Assembly: GCA_031553615.1 (NCBI GenBank)
Contig: JAVBLJ010000022.1
Coordinates: 20,075-84,074, forward strand
Length of the DNA stretch: 64,000 nucleotides
Source of the DNA: WQXF01 sp031553615
Lineage (GTDB): Bacteria; Bacillota; Clostridia; Christensenellales; Aristaeellaceae
Reading direction: 5' to 3'
The position numbers and the translations under genes were made by a program. Positions 51,317 through 59,084 of this stretch are shown one piece after another (within the stretch, counting starts at the first letter, position 1; each line of letters opens with the position of its first letter). The notes beneath the pieces are model-generated. The model made no database searches and was not told the DNA's origin. It saw nothing but the letters and a program-made list of their open reading frames with translations.

Positions 51317-52597
51317 ATGGATCAACGCACGGAATCCCAATGGAAGGCATATTTCCAATCGCCGGAGGGCGAGAGCAGGCTTGAGGAGCTTTACGGCGTT
51401 AGAGAGGGCGAGATCTCGCGGCAGCGGGTGCGATATGAGCAGCTGATCGCCCGCCACGCCAAAACGTTTGGAGCACACGACGATATTGAGCTGGTTTCCG
51501 CGCCGGGTCGCACCGAGATCGGCGGCAACCACACCGACCACAATCACGGCTGTGTGCTGGCGGCCGCCGTCAATCTCGATACCGTGGCTGCAGTCAGCAG
51601 GACGGGCGATGGCATCATCAATATCCACAGCGAGGGGTATGCGCCTCTTCGCATCGATACCGCGCAGTTGGTGCCGCAAAAAGCGGAGGAGGGCACCACC
51701 GCAGCCCTGATTCGCGGCGTGGCCGCACGCATGAAGGAGCTAGGCTACCAGGTGGGCGGCTTTCAGGCGGTCGTCACCAGCAACGTGCTGCGCGGCTCCG
51801 GGCTCAGTTCCTCGGCAGCGTTTGAAGTGCTCATCGCCGCGATTCTCGATGCGCTCTACAATGGCTGGACCCTGCCGGGCGTGCAGCGCGCCCAGATCGC
51901 CCAGTATGCGGAAAACGTGTTTTTTGGCAAGCCCTGCGGGCTTATGGATCAAACTGCCAGCTCGCTGGGCGGGCTGGTGCAGATCGATTTCGGGCACGAA
52001 CAGCCCAGCGTGCGCGGCATGCAATACGATTTCATGGCCAAGGGCTACGCGCTATGCGTGGTCAATACCGGCGGAAGCCATGGCGACCTGACCGATCAGT
52101 ATGCTTCCATTCGCAGCGAGATGGAAAGTGTGGCAGCTTGCTACGGCAAGCGCGCGCTGCGCGAAGTGGAGCCCGGGCAGGTCGATGCCGATGTCGCCAA
52201 GCTGCGTGCCAAGGTGGGCGATCGTGCGTTGCTGCGGGCCATGCATTTCTTCGCGGAAAATCAGCGCGTGCAGCAGCAGGTCGATGCGCTCAACCGTGAT
52301 GATCTGCCCGCATTCTTTACCGAAATCAACTCGTCGGGCGACAGCAGCTGGATGCTGCTGCAAAACGTGTGGGCTTTCCCGCAGGAGCAGCCCATCGCGC
52401 TGGGATTGGCTATCGCCAAGCGCATCCTGGCCGGTCAGGGCGCATGCCGCGTGCATGGCGGCGGCTTTGCGGGTACGCTGCTCTCCTTTGTACCCAACAC
52501 GCTGCTGGCCGAGTATGCGCGGCGTATGGATGCGGTATTTGGCACCGATGCTTGCGCAGTGCTGGCTATCCGGCCCGAAGGCGCAGTTTGTCTATAA
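51317..52597 (+). CDS. galK: Galactokinase
   Basis: 426 aa. Phosphorylates galactose at C1. Seen: GRTEIGGNHTDHNHG (substrate loop, GRINLIGEHTDY equivalent), the GHMP ATP-binding motif RGSGLSSSAAFEV, the catalytic Asp region CGLMDQTASSLGG and C-terminal VHGGGFAGTLLSFV. It carries an N-terminal extension of about 45 residues typical of Bacillota GalK. ATG with GGGAGGAA upstream. galE is not in the window. Confidence 0.96.
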   Translation: MDQRTESQWKAYFQSPEGESRLEELYGVREGEISRQRVRYEQLIARHAKTFGAHDDIELVSAPGRTEIGGNHTDHNHGCVLAAAVNLDTVAAVSRTGDGIINIHSEGYAPLRIDTAQLVPQKAEEGTTAALIRGVAARMKELGYQVGGFQAVVTSNVLRGSGLSSSAAFEVLIAAILDALYNGWTLPGVQRAQIAQYAENVFFGKPCGLMDQTASSLGGLVQIDFGHEQPSVRGMQYDFMAKGYALCVVNTGGSHGDLTDQYASIRSEMESVAACYGKRALREVEPGQVDADVAKLRAKVGDRALLRAMHFFAENQRVQQQVDALNRDDLPAFFTEINSSGDSSWMLLQNVWAFPQEQPIALGLAIAKRILAGQGACRVHGGGFAGTLLSFVPNTLLAEYARRMDAVFGTDACAVLAIRPEGAVCL

Positions 52598-52603
52598 AAA
52601 AGC

Positions 52604-52632
52604 TTGACGAACCGGAGAAAGTCTGCTAAAAT
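52604..52632 (+). promoter_or_regulatory. rplJ-rplL promoter
   Basis: TTGACG (52604-52609), 17-bp spacer, TAAAAT (52627-52632). Confidence 0.75.
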
Positions 52633-52652
52633 TCTTCTGAAATCAAATATCT

Positions 52653-52777
52653 GTGCCGTAGACAGCGGGTGCGCATGCGCAATAATGGGGTTTTCCCCGC
52701 CCGCCGAGGTGTAAGGTCTCGGGTAACCGAGAATTGTTGTGTCTTCACAACCCTTGCGCCTATGCGCAGGGGTTTTT
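52653..52777 (+). promoter_or_regulatory. Ribosomal protein L10 leader with attenuator
   Basis: GCCGTAGACAGCGGGTG pairs with the CCCGCCGAGGT segment, the known L10-binding fold, about 90-170 nt before rplJ. It ends in a terminator hairpin (52751-52759 with 52764-52772, then T5). L10 or the L10-L12 complex should repress its own operon here. Confidence 0.85.
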
Positions 52778-52822
52778 GATTGTGTCGCAGGGCGCAATCA
52801 ATCCGGAAAGGAGGAAAAACAA

Positions 52823-53356
52823 TTGTCGAAGAATCTGGAGATCAAGCAACAAGTCGTTGCCGATATCGTCGAGAAGTTCAAGAATGCCAAGAACGTTGTG
52901 GTCGTGGACTACAAGGGCTTGACGGTGGAAGAGGTAACCGCGCTGCGCGCGAAGTTCCGCGCCGCCGAAGTGGACTACGTTGTGTATAAGAATACGCTCG
53001 TGAGCCGCGCGCTGGCCGAGTTGAACATCACGGGGATGGAAGAAGTGCTCAAGGGGCCGTCCGCGTTCGCGTTTTCGAATCGCGACGAGATTTCCGCCGC
53101 TAAGGTCATCAAAGAGTACATCGAGAACGACAAGCGCAAGATTCTGTCCATCAAGGCTGGCCTGCTCGAAGGCAAGGTCATGAACGCCAAGGCTGTGGAA
53201 GCTCTGGCCGATCTGCCGCCGAAGGAAGTGCTGGTCGCTCGCCTCATGGGCAGCCTGAATGCCCCGATCACCAACTTCGTGGGCGTGCTGTCCGCCACGC
53301 TGCGCTCCTTGGTGTACGCGGTGGAAGCCGTGCGCAAGCAAAAGGCCGGCGAATAA
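52823..53356 (+). CDS. rplJ: 50S ribosomal protein L10
   Basis: 177 aa, TTG start with AAAGGAGG 8 nt upstream. Forms the base of the L7/L12 stalk. The N-terminus (LEIKQQVVADIVEKFKNAKN, VVVDYKGLTVEEVTALR) and VYKNTLVSRAL are typical. Controlled by the leader at 52653. The usual rplK-rplA genes are not upstream; galK is. Confidence 0.98.
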   Translation: MSKNLEIKQQVVADIVEKFKNAKNVVVVDYKGLTVEEVTALRAKFRAAEVDYVVYKNTLVSRALAELNITGMEEVLKGPSAFAFSNRDEISAAKVIKEYIENDKRKILSIKAGLLEGKVMNAKAVEALADLPPKEVLVARLMGSLNAPITNFVGVLSATLRSLVYAVEAVRKQKAGE

Positions 53357-53421
53357 TCGCCTGACCGTATCCTCATGCAAGACCCTAATCAACATAAAAC
53401 AATATATTGGAGGATTTTACG

Positions 53422-53802
53422 ATGAACCGTGAAGAGTTGCTTTCCGCTATTGAGTCTATGACGGTGCTGGAGCTGGCCGAACTGGTGAAAGCCATGGAAG
53501 AGAAATTTGGCGTATCTGCCGCCGCCCCCGTGGCCGTTGCTGCCGCTCCCGCTGCGGGCGCTGCCGCCGCCGCTGTGGAAGAAGAGAAGACCGAGTTCGA
53601 CGTCATCCTGAAGGATGCCGGCGCGGACAAGATCAAGGTCATCAAGGTTGTGCGCGAGATCGTGTCCGGCCTGGGCCTGAAGGAAGCCAAGGACCTGGTT
53701 GAGTCCGCTCCGAAGCCCGTGAAGGAAGGCGCGACCAAGGACGAAGCCGAGAAGATCAAGGCCAAGCTCGCCGAAGTGGGCGCGGTCGTCGAAATCAAGT
53801 AA
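53422..53802 (+). CDS. rplL: 50S ribosomal protein L7/L12
   Basis: 126 aa. N-terminal dimerisation domain (MNREELLSAIESMTVLELAE), Ala-rich hinge (residues ~36-55) and C-terminal factor-binding domain (KIKVIKVVREIVSGLGLKEA, KDLVESAPKPVKEG). ATG with GGAGG 8 nt upstream. Followed by a terminator. Confidence 0.98.
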   Translation: MNREELLSAIESMTVLELAELVKAMEEKFGVSAAAPVAVAAAPAAGAAAAAVEEEKTEFDVILKDAGADKIKVIKVVREIVSGLGLKEAKDLVESAPKPVKEGATKDEAEKIKAKLAEVGAVVEIK

Positions 53803-53826
53803 GTTTTTTCGCACGCAAGTGCACAA

Positions 53827-53856
53827 GAAAAGACGCTCCCAAGGGGCGTCTTTTTT
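53827..53856 (+). terminator. Terminator of rplJ-rplL
   Basis: GACGCTCCC pairs with GGGGCGTC around AA, then six T residues. Confidence 0.9.
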
Positions 53857-53937
53857 AGACCGTCTATGGGAATGTTGCACATAGCGAAACCGAAGCAGGG
53901 GAGTGGTTGCCTTTGAAGAAGGTGGAAAAGGCTACGC

Positions 53938-54258
53938 TCAGTCGTCCGCCCACTTATCCAAATCTTTTGTCAACTGCTGAACGATCTCGCGCAAAGCCCT
54001 GCGCTGGCGCGGATTGAGCGGATCATATTCATCGCTCTCGGGAAGGGGAATCAGCGAATCCGCTAAAAGAGATTCCAGGCTTACCTGGAGCGTATTAGCG
54101 ATGGACACGACTGTCTCCATGCTGGCCTTGCGCGTGCCTCGTTCGATATGACCCATGAATGATGTCGAAAGATTAAGGGCCGTTGCAAGCTGCGCCTGGG
54201 TCCATTTATGAGCGATGCGTTTTTTGCGAATGCACTTTCCCAGTGCTTCGTAATCCAT
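53938..54258 (-). CDS. XRE-family transcriptional regulator
   Basis: 106 aa. A Cro/CI-type helix-turn-helix covers residues ~5-60 (RIAHKWTQAQLATALNLSTSFMGHIE), followed by an acidic and basic helical tail. ATG 54258 has GGAGGT about 11 nt upstream; two earlier in-frame ATGs lack a site. Convergent with rplL. It may control itself or the divergent zinc-ribbon gene; no operator was identified. Confidence 0.9.
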   Translation of the reverse strand: MDYEALGKCIRKKRIAHKWTQAQLATALNLSTSFMGHIERGTRKASMETVVSIANTLQVSLESLLADSLIPLPESDEYDPLNPRQRRALREIVQQLTKDLDKWADD

Positions 54259-54501
54259 GGGCCCGTCCACCTCCATTGCGTATTTTTGCATGAAAAGCAA
54301 AGCGACTTATGGGTTGCTATTCTATTCTGCGAAAATAATGTCGAATCCTGCCGGTTTTTGATGAATCGGAAAGAAATCGGGGGCGGCAATTGATTCCAGC
54401 GCGAACGAAATTGTTTGTGAAATCGAAAATAGCGCTAGATTTTTCGGCTTCTCTATGCTATACTCTCAGCAAGACCCCAGCGATGGAAATCAGCCTTAGA
54501 G
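54259..54501. other. Intergenic region and upstream part of the zinc-ribbon leader
   Basis: No gene. A TATACT near 54458 (with a poor -35, TAGATT, 17 bp before) is the probable promoter of the zinc-ribbon gene, giving a leader of about 130 nt. Confidence 0.5.
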
Positions 54502-54592
54502 TCCTCCTCAAGTCAATCGAGTAATCTGATGACTGGATGTCTGGATCGTATCAGGGTTGTCGTCGGGTGAGGGTACTAATTACCGAGGAGGA
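54502..54592 (+). promoter_or_regulatory. Leader with perfect anti-Shine-Dalgarno
   Basis: TCCTCCTC (54502-54509) is fully complementary to GAGGAGGA (54585-54592), the ribosome-binding site of the zinc-ribbon gene. Pairing would hide the site and block translation; a switch is inferred. Confidence 0.5.
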
Positions 54593-54601
54593 AACCATCC
54601 C

Positions 54602-54904
54602 ATGTATCAAGACAAGACCTTGACCTGCCGTGAGTGCGGCGCCGAATTCACCTTCTCCGCTTCCGAACAGGAGTTCTACGCCGAGAAGGGCTTCCAGAAC
54701 CAGCCCGGCCGTTGCCCGGCTTGCCGTGCGCAGCGTCGTGCTTCTGGCAATGGCGGCGGCCGTGGCGGCGATCGCGGTGAGCGTCAGATGTACGAAGTGG
54801 TGTGCGACGGCTGTGGCGCGACCACCCAAGTGCCGTTCCAGCCCCGCGGAGACCGTCCGGTCTACTGCCGCGAGTGCTTCGATCGTCAGCGTCAGGGCTA
54901 TTAA
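54602..54904 (+). CDS. Zinc-ribbon protein (zf-trcl type)
   Basis: 100 aa, ATG with GAGGAGG upstream. N-terminal probable zinc ribbon (CRECGAEF...CPACRAQRR), an Arg/Gly-rich linker (GNGGGRGGDRGER) and a second zinc ribbon (CDGCG...YCRECFDRQR). The Gly/Arg linker and two zinc ribbons suggest nucleic-acid binding. Such small proteins are common in Clostridia, often highly expressed, with unknown function. Confidence 0.88.
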   Translation: MYQDKTLTCRECGAEFTFSASEQEFYAEKGFQNQPGRCPACRAQRRASGNGGGRGGDRGERQMYEVVCDGCGATTQVPFQPRGDRPVYCRECFDRQRQGY

Positions 54905-54917
54905 TCGCAGTAACCCA

Positions 54918-54947
54918 AGGCCGGGCTCCTTCAGGGGCCCGGTTTTT
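54918..54947 (+). terminator. Terminator of the zinc-ribbon gene
   Basis: CCGGGC (54921-54926) pairs with GCCCGG (54937-54942), extended inward by CC/GG pairs, followed by T5. Confidence 0.9.
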
Positions 54948-54990
54948 CGTTGCGCTGAAATCCTCACAGAGATCCTCGCGTTGTGTCATG

Positions 54991-55019
54991 TTGTTCCCAA
55001 GGGCGAACTCTGCTATAAT
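54991..55019 (+). promoter_or_regulatory. Promoter of the oxidoreductase operon
   Basis: TTGTTC (54991-54996), 17-bp spacer, TATAAT (55014-55019). Confidence 0.7.
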
Positions 55020-55072
55020 GAATGCGATCAAAGCAAGCCAGATTTGGGTTTTGTTTGAAAGGAGATGCAGTG

Positions 55073-56053
55073 ATGAACAAGCTGCGCATTGGAATACTGG
55101 GAGCGGGGAACATTGCCCACCGCTGGATGCGCGATGCGCATACTGTGGAAGAGGCGCAAGTGACCTGCGTGGCGGCACGCGAGCTTTCGAGGGCGCAGGA
55201 GTTTGCGCAAAATTGGAACATTCCGCATGCCGTGGGTGGATATGACGCGCTGGTCGCTCACCCCGAAGTCGATGCGATCTACGTGACTACGCCGCATCCG
55301 CTGCATTGTGAACATGCGTTGATGGCACTGCGCGCGGGCAAGCATGTGCTTTGCGAGAAGCCGGTGGCTATGAATGCCAACCAGCTGCGTAGAATGCAGG
55401 AATGCGCCAAGGAGCACAACGTGTTCTTTATGGAGGCGATGTGGACGCGCCTGTTTCCGGGCACGATGCGTGCCAAGCAGTTGATTGCAGAGGGAGCAAT
55501 CGGCGCGCTGCGCGCCGCGCGCATCCAGTTTTCGTTCCGCACGCAGTTTGATGGACAATCGCGCCTGTACAACCGTGAGCTGGGCGGCGGCGCGCTGCTC
55601 GACGTGGGCTGCTACGTGATCGCCTTTGCGCTGGACATGTTCGGCTGCGCGCCCGACCAGGTGACCGGCGTGGCCGAGATCGGCCGGACCGGCGTGGACG
55701 AACAAAACGCCATCACGCTGCGCTTTCCGGGCGGCGGCATCGCTTCGCTGAGCAGTGGGGTGAGTACCAGCATGCCGGTGGAAGCGACGATCTTTGGTGA
55801 GACGGGTACGCTGCATGTGCCGGAGTTTTACCATCCGGACCGTCTGATGATCACTCGTGATGGGCAAACCGCCACTGTGTTTGAGCAACCCTACGAACCC
55901 GAAGGCTTTGCCTTTGAGCTGCGCCACCTCTGTGAATGCGTGCGCGAAGGGCTGCTGGAATCGCCGCGTGTCTCCCATGCCGATTCGATGGCGGTGATGC
56001 AGGTGATGGATGCGCTGCGAGCCCAGTGGGGCATCACCTACCCGAACGAATGA
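55073..56053 (+). CDS. Gfo/Idh/MocA-family oxidoreductase
   Basis: 326 aa. NAD(P)-binding Rossmann fold (IGILGAGNIAHRWM), the family motif CEKPVAMNANQL with the catalytic Lys, and a C-terminal beta-sheet domain with GGGALLDVGCYVIAFALD. Oxidises a sugar or a cyclitol; substrate unknown. ATG 55073 has AAAGGAGATG upstream. Followed 21 nt later by a methyltransferase gene. Confidence 0.92.
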   Translation: MNKLRIGILGAGNIAHRWMRDAHTVEEAQVTCVAARELSRAQEFAQNWNIPHAVGGYDALVAHPEVDAIYVTTPHPLHCEHALMALRAGKHVLCEKPVAMNANQLRRMQECAKEHNVFFMEAMWTRLFPGTMRAKQLIAEGAIGALRAARIQFSFRTQFDGQSRLYNRELGGGALLDVGCYVIAFALDMFGCAPDQVTGVAEIGRTGVDEQNAITLRFPGGGIASLSSGVSTSMPVEATIFGETGTLHVPEFYHPDRLMITRDGQTATVFEQPYEPEGFAFELRHLCECVREGLLESPRVSHADSMAVMQVMDALRAQWGITYPNE

Positions 56054-56074
56054 CGGGACGAGAGGGAAAGCGCA

Positions 56075-56854
56075 ATGCCGAAACTGGAAGCCTATGAACG
56101 GGAACTGGATTATAGCTATGCGTTGGGCATATTTCCCGCGACAGAATGTCTGCGCGCCTGCCCGGAGCGCTGCCGCCGCCTATTGATTCACAGCCGCGCG
56201 CAGGCGAGCGAAGGGGTAGCACAGCTGGTTCGCGAGTGCGAGCAGGCGAACATCCGCATTGAAGAGGCGGACCGCGTCCTGGAGCGCATAGCGCGCAAGG
56301 AAAACTGCTTTGCCGCCATGGTTTTTTCCAAACAGGAGGCATCATTGGACGCGGGCGAGCAGCACGTGGTGTTGCACAACCCCTCCGATAGCGGCAACGT
56401 GGGAAACATACTGCGCACCTGCCTGGGACTGGGTGTGGAACAGATCGCCATTGTGCGGCCCGCAGTCGATGTGTACGAGCCCCGGTCGGTGCGTGCCTCG
56501 ATGGGCGCGCTCTTCCGGATGAATGTACAGCATTTCGAGGATTTTGCCGCTTATCGGTCCGCATATCCGGCGCATGCGCTCTATCCTTTTATGCTCACCG
56601 GCTCGGTGCCGCTGGCGCAGGCCGTTCGCGAGGCGCGCGTTCCTTATGCGCTGGTGTTTGGCAACGAGGCGACCGGCCTGCCCGATGCATTTGCACAGTG
56701 GGGCCAAAGCGTGCGCATTCCGCAAAGCAACAAGGTTGATTCGCTCAATCTGGCGGTTGCGGTCGCTCTTGGTGTATACGCGTTTCAGCAAGTCGCACCG
56801 GCGAGGCGCAGTGAAGAAGCGTTCTATGGGCAAGAAAATCCGAAGATGACATGA
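56075..56854 (+). CDS. TrmH/SpoU-family RNA methyltransferase
   Basis: 259 aa. SPOUT 2'-O-methyltransferase. Seen: NPSDSGNVGNILRTCLGLGV (motif 1), VFGNEATGLPD (motif 2) and IPQSNKVDSLNLAVAVALGVY (motif 3). The N-terminal domain is short and differs from the paralogue at 30.6 kb. AGGGAAAG precedes the ATG. Likely tRNA substrate, not shown. Confidence 0.9.
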   Translation: MPKLEAYERELDYSYALGIFPATECLRACPERCRRLLIHSRAQASEGVAQLVRECEQANIRIEEADRVLERIARKENCFAAMVFSKQEASLDAGEQHVVLHNPSDSGNVGNILRTCLGLGVEQIAIVRPAVDVYEPRSVRASMGALFRMNVQHFEDFAAYRSAYPAHALYPFMLTGSVPLAQAVREARVPYALVFGNEATGLPDAFAQWGQSVRIPQSNKVDSLNLAVAVALGVYAFQQVAPARRSEEAFYGQENPKMT

Positions 56855-56876
56855 AGAGATGGGGGAGGCGGCAGGG

Positions 56877-57422
56877 ATGCAGGATGCATGCAAGCAGTTG
56901 CGGGAAGCCGTTGGTTTTTTGGTGGAAAGGGCCGCGCTGAGACCGGACGCACTCATCGTGCTTGGCTGCTCCAGCAGTGAGGTCGATGGGGGCGTGATCG
57001 GCAAGGCTTCCAACCCCGCGCTAGGCGCGGAATTGGCGGGAGCGTTCCGCGAGGCGTGCGCGGCGCATGGCGTGCAGGGTGCGGTGCAATGCTGCGAGCA
57101 CTTGAACCGCGCGCTGGTGATGGAGCGTGCGCAAGCCGAACGGCGCGGGTTGGAGATCGTTTCGGCGGTGCCGTATCCGAAAGCGGGCGGTTCCTGCGGC
57201 GCGGCGTACTATCGGCAACTCGAAGACCCCGTGTTGGTAGCCACCGTGCAGGCCGACGCGGGCATCGATGTGGGTGATACGCTGATCGGCATGCATTTGC
57301 GGCCCGTGGCGGTGCCGTTGCGCGCTTCCTTCCAAAAAATCGGGGAAGCACACCTAGTCATGGCGTACAGCCGTCCCCGACTGATCGGCGGCGAGCGTGC
57401 ACGGTACACGTTGGATGACTGA
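56877..57422 (+). CDS. DUF436/YwlG-family protein (TIGR01440)
   Basis: 181 aa from the ATG at 56877 (GGGGGAGG is 8 nt upstream; an ATG at 56859 lacks a site). Family signatures LGCSSSEVDG, CCEHLNRAL and HLRPVAVPLR are present. A small conserved Bacillota protein of unknown function whose gene often sits near glyA-type genes; here it follows an RNA methyltransferase. Confidence 0.9.
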   Translation: MQDACKQLREAVGFLVERAALRPDALIVLGCSSSEVDGGVIGKASNPALGAELAGAFREACAAHGVQGAVQCCEHLNRALVMERAQAERRGLEIVSAVPYPKAGGSCGAAYYRQLEDPVLVATVQADAGIDVGDTLIGMHLRPVAVPLRASFQKIGEAHLVMAYSRPRLIGGERARYTLDD

Positions 57423-57468
57423 CGCCGGGCTGGCCGGCGTGGTGAAGGGGCAGTGCAAAAACACCTAA

Positions 57469-57576
57469 GGACACGATCGGAAAGCCCTTAGATCCCCCTG
57501 GCAAAGGTGCCCCTCCAGTGGCTAAAGAGGATTTCGCTCCTGTGGGAGTGACCGAGGGCTTTGTGGTCACCGTGCC
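57469..57576. repeat. Palindromic interspersed element, copy B (diverged)
   Basis: 108 bp with imperfect terminal inverted repeats (57469-57489 against 57554-57576; both contain a form of AAAGCCCT). The core GATTTCGCTCCTGTGGGAGTGACC matches the segment near 37019 and 63970 in the other copies with changes that keep pairing (for example GGAGC to GGAGT). It lies between the YwlG-like gene and proC. Confidence 0.6.
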
Positions 57577-57592
57577 GCGTGATGTCCGCTCT

Positions 57593-57621
57593 TTGCAAAT
57601 CAAGGGCATATATGGTATACT
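57593..57621 (+). promoter_or_regulatory. proC promoter
   Basis: TTGCAA (57593-57598), 17-bp spacer, TATACT (57616-57621). It starts just after element copy B. Confidence 0.7.
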
Positions 57622-57665
57622 GACTTGACGCAAACGCAATATGATGCATCTCAGGAGTGATCGGC

Positions 57666-58481
57666 TTGACACATACGGTTGGGTTCATCGGCGCGGGAAA
57701 CATGGCGCAGGCCCTTTTTCGCCGACTGCTGGTACAAGAGTTTATCGCGCCTGGTGCGCTGTACCTCAGCGACGTGCAGCGCGGCCTGATCGAAGGGCTG
57801 TCGAGCGAACTGGGCGTTCAGCCTGCCAGAGATAACCCGGCATTGGTTCAGGAAGCCGATTTCATCGTGTTGGCCGTGAAACCCGTGTACTGCGCCGGTG
57901 TGTTGCGTGAAATCCGTGATGTGCTGGGGGAAAAGCCGCTGCTCTCCATTGTATCCGGCTGGACGCTGGACATGCTGCAGGCCGAGCTTGCGCCCGGCGC
58001 GCACCTGCTGCGCGTGATGCCGAATACGCCTGCGATGGTTGGGGAGGGCATGACTCTGCTGGGCGTTGCGCATACGCTGAGCAGCGAGGAGTTTGCGTTT
58101 GCAAGCGCGCTCTTTGGAGCGGTGGGGACGGTGCTGACGCTTGAAGATCGCCTTTTTGATGCCGCGACCTGTATCAGCGGCTGTGGCCCGGCCTTCCTGT
58201 ATCAAATCATCGAAGCGCTGGGGGATGCCGGGGTTATGCGGGGCTTGCCGCGCGTCATGGCGTATCAGTTGGCCGCACAAACCATGGTGGGCGCGGGCAG
58301 AATGATGCTCGAAAGCGGTCGGCATCCCGCCGAGCTGAAGGATGCTGTCTGTTCGCCAGGTGGCACGACCATCATGGGTGTCTACGAAATGGAAAAATCC
58401 GGAGTGCGTGCAGCCATGATCGATGCCGTGAATGCCGCGTACAACAAAAACGCGCAAGTTTCCGCTCAGCATAAGAAATAG
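57666..58481 (+). CDS. proC: Pyrroline-5-carboxylate reductase
   Basis: 271 aa. Last step of proline synthesis. Seen: the NAD(P) motif GFIGAGNMAQAL, AVKPVYCAGVLREI, the catalytic-region CISGCGPAFLYQIIEALGDAG and the C-terminal CSPGGTTIMGVYEMEKSGVR. The TTG at 57666 is preferred (AGGAG is 8 nt upstream) over a GTG at 57657. rnhA follows 35 nt later. Confidence 0.97.
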   Translation: MTHTVGFIGAGNMAQALFRRLLVQEFIAPGALYLSDVQRGLIEGLSSELGVQPARDNPALVQEADFIVLAVKPVYCAGVLREIRDVLGEKPLLSIVSGWTLDMLQAELAPGAHLLRVMPNTPAMVGEGMTLLGVAHTLSSEEFAFASALFGAVGTVLTLEDRLFDAATCISGCGPAFLYQIIEALGDAGVMRGLPRVMAYQLAAQTMVGAGRMMLESGRHPAELKDAVCSPGGTTIMGVYEMEKSGVRAAMIDAVNAAYNKNAQVSAQHKK

Positions 58482-58516
58482 GGAACTTCCATTATGTAAT
58501 TATCTGTGAGGATATC

Positions 58517-58984
58517 TTGAAAGAAGTTACGATATACACGGACGGGGCATGCTCAGGCAATCCAGGGCCGGGCGGCTGGGCGGCGGTGCTGATGTACGGC
58601 GAGCACCGCAAGGAGCTGGCGGGCTATATGCCGGAAACCACGAACAACCGCATGGAAGTGTTCGCGGTCGTTCAAGCGCTCGATCAGCTCAAGCAGCCGT
58701 GCAAGGTGGCGGTGTATTCGGATAGCGCGTACCTGGTCAACGCGTCGGTGCAAGGTTGGCTGCAAAATTGGCAGCGCAATGGCTGGAAGACAGCAAGCAA
58801 GCAACCGGTGGAGAATCAGGATTTGTGGAAGCTGCTGCTGACGCTCATGAAGCCGCACGAAGTGCAGTTCGTAAAGGTGCGCGGCCATGCGGACAACGAG
58901 CACAACAACCGCTGCGATGAGCTAGCCACGCAGCAGATCAAACAACACGCGCAGAAAAAGCGGCAGACGCCTGCAGGCGAATAG
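58517..58984 (+). CDS. rnhA: Ribonuclease HI
   Basis: 155 aa, TTG start with GAGGAT upstream. Cleaves RNA in RNA-DNA hybrids. Catalytic D-E-D-D residues in YTDGACSGNPGPGGW, NNRMEVFAV, VYSDSAYLVN and HNNRCDELA; the loop His in VRGHADNEHNN. Normal length for bacterial RNase HI. Confidence 0.97.
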   Translation: MKEVTIYTDGACSGNPGPGGWAAVLMYGEHRKELAGYMPETTNNRMEVFAVVQALDQLKQPCKVAVYSDSAYLVNASVQGWLQNWQRNGWKTASKQPVENQDLWKLLLTLMKPHEVQFVKVRGHADNEHNNRCDELATQQIKQHAQKKRQTPAGE

Positions 58985-59084
58985 CGACGGCGCGTCTGGG
59001 CGAGGGTTATGAGTGATGCATTAATCTATTCGCGAAAGACATCTTTTACGAATAGTTTGAATGCTTTTTGGGGAGGAAGCGTTC

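Noticed and set aside
54401..54425. A third LexA-like box (CGAACGAAATTGTTTG)
   Set aside because: The half-sites are 6 nt apart rather than 4, so it does not fit the GAAC-N4-GTTC form.
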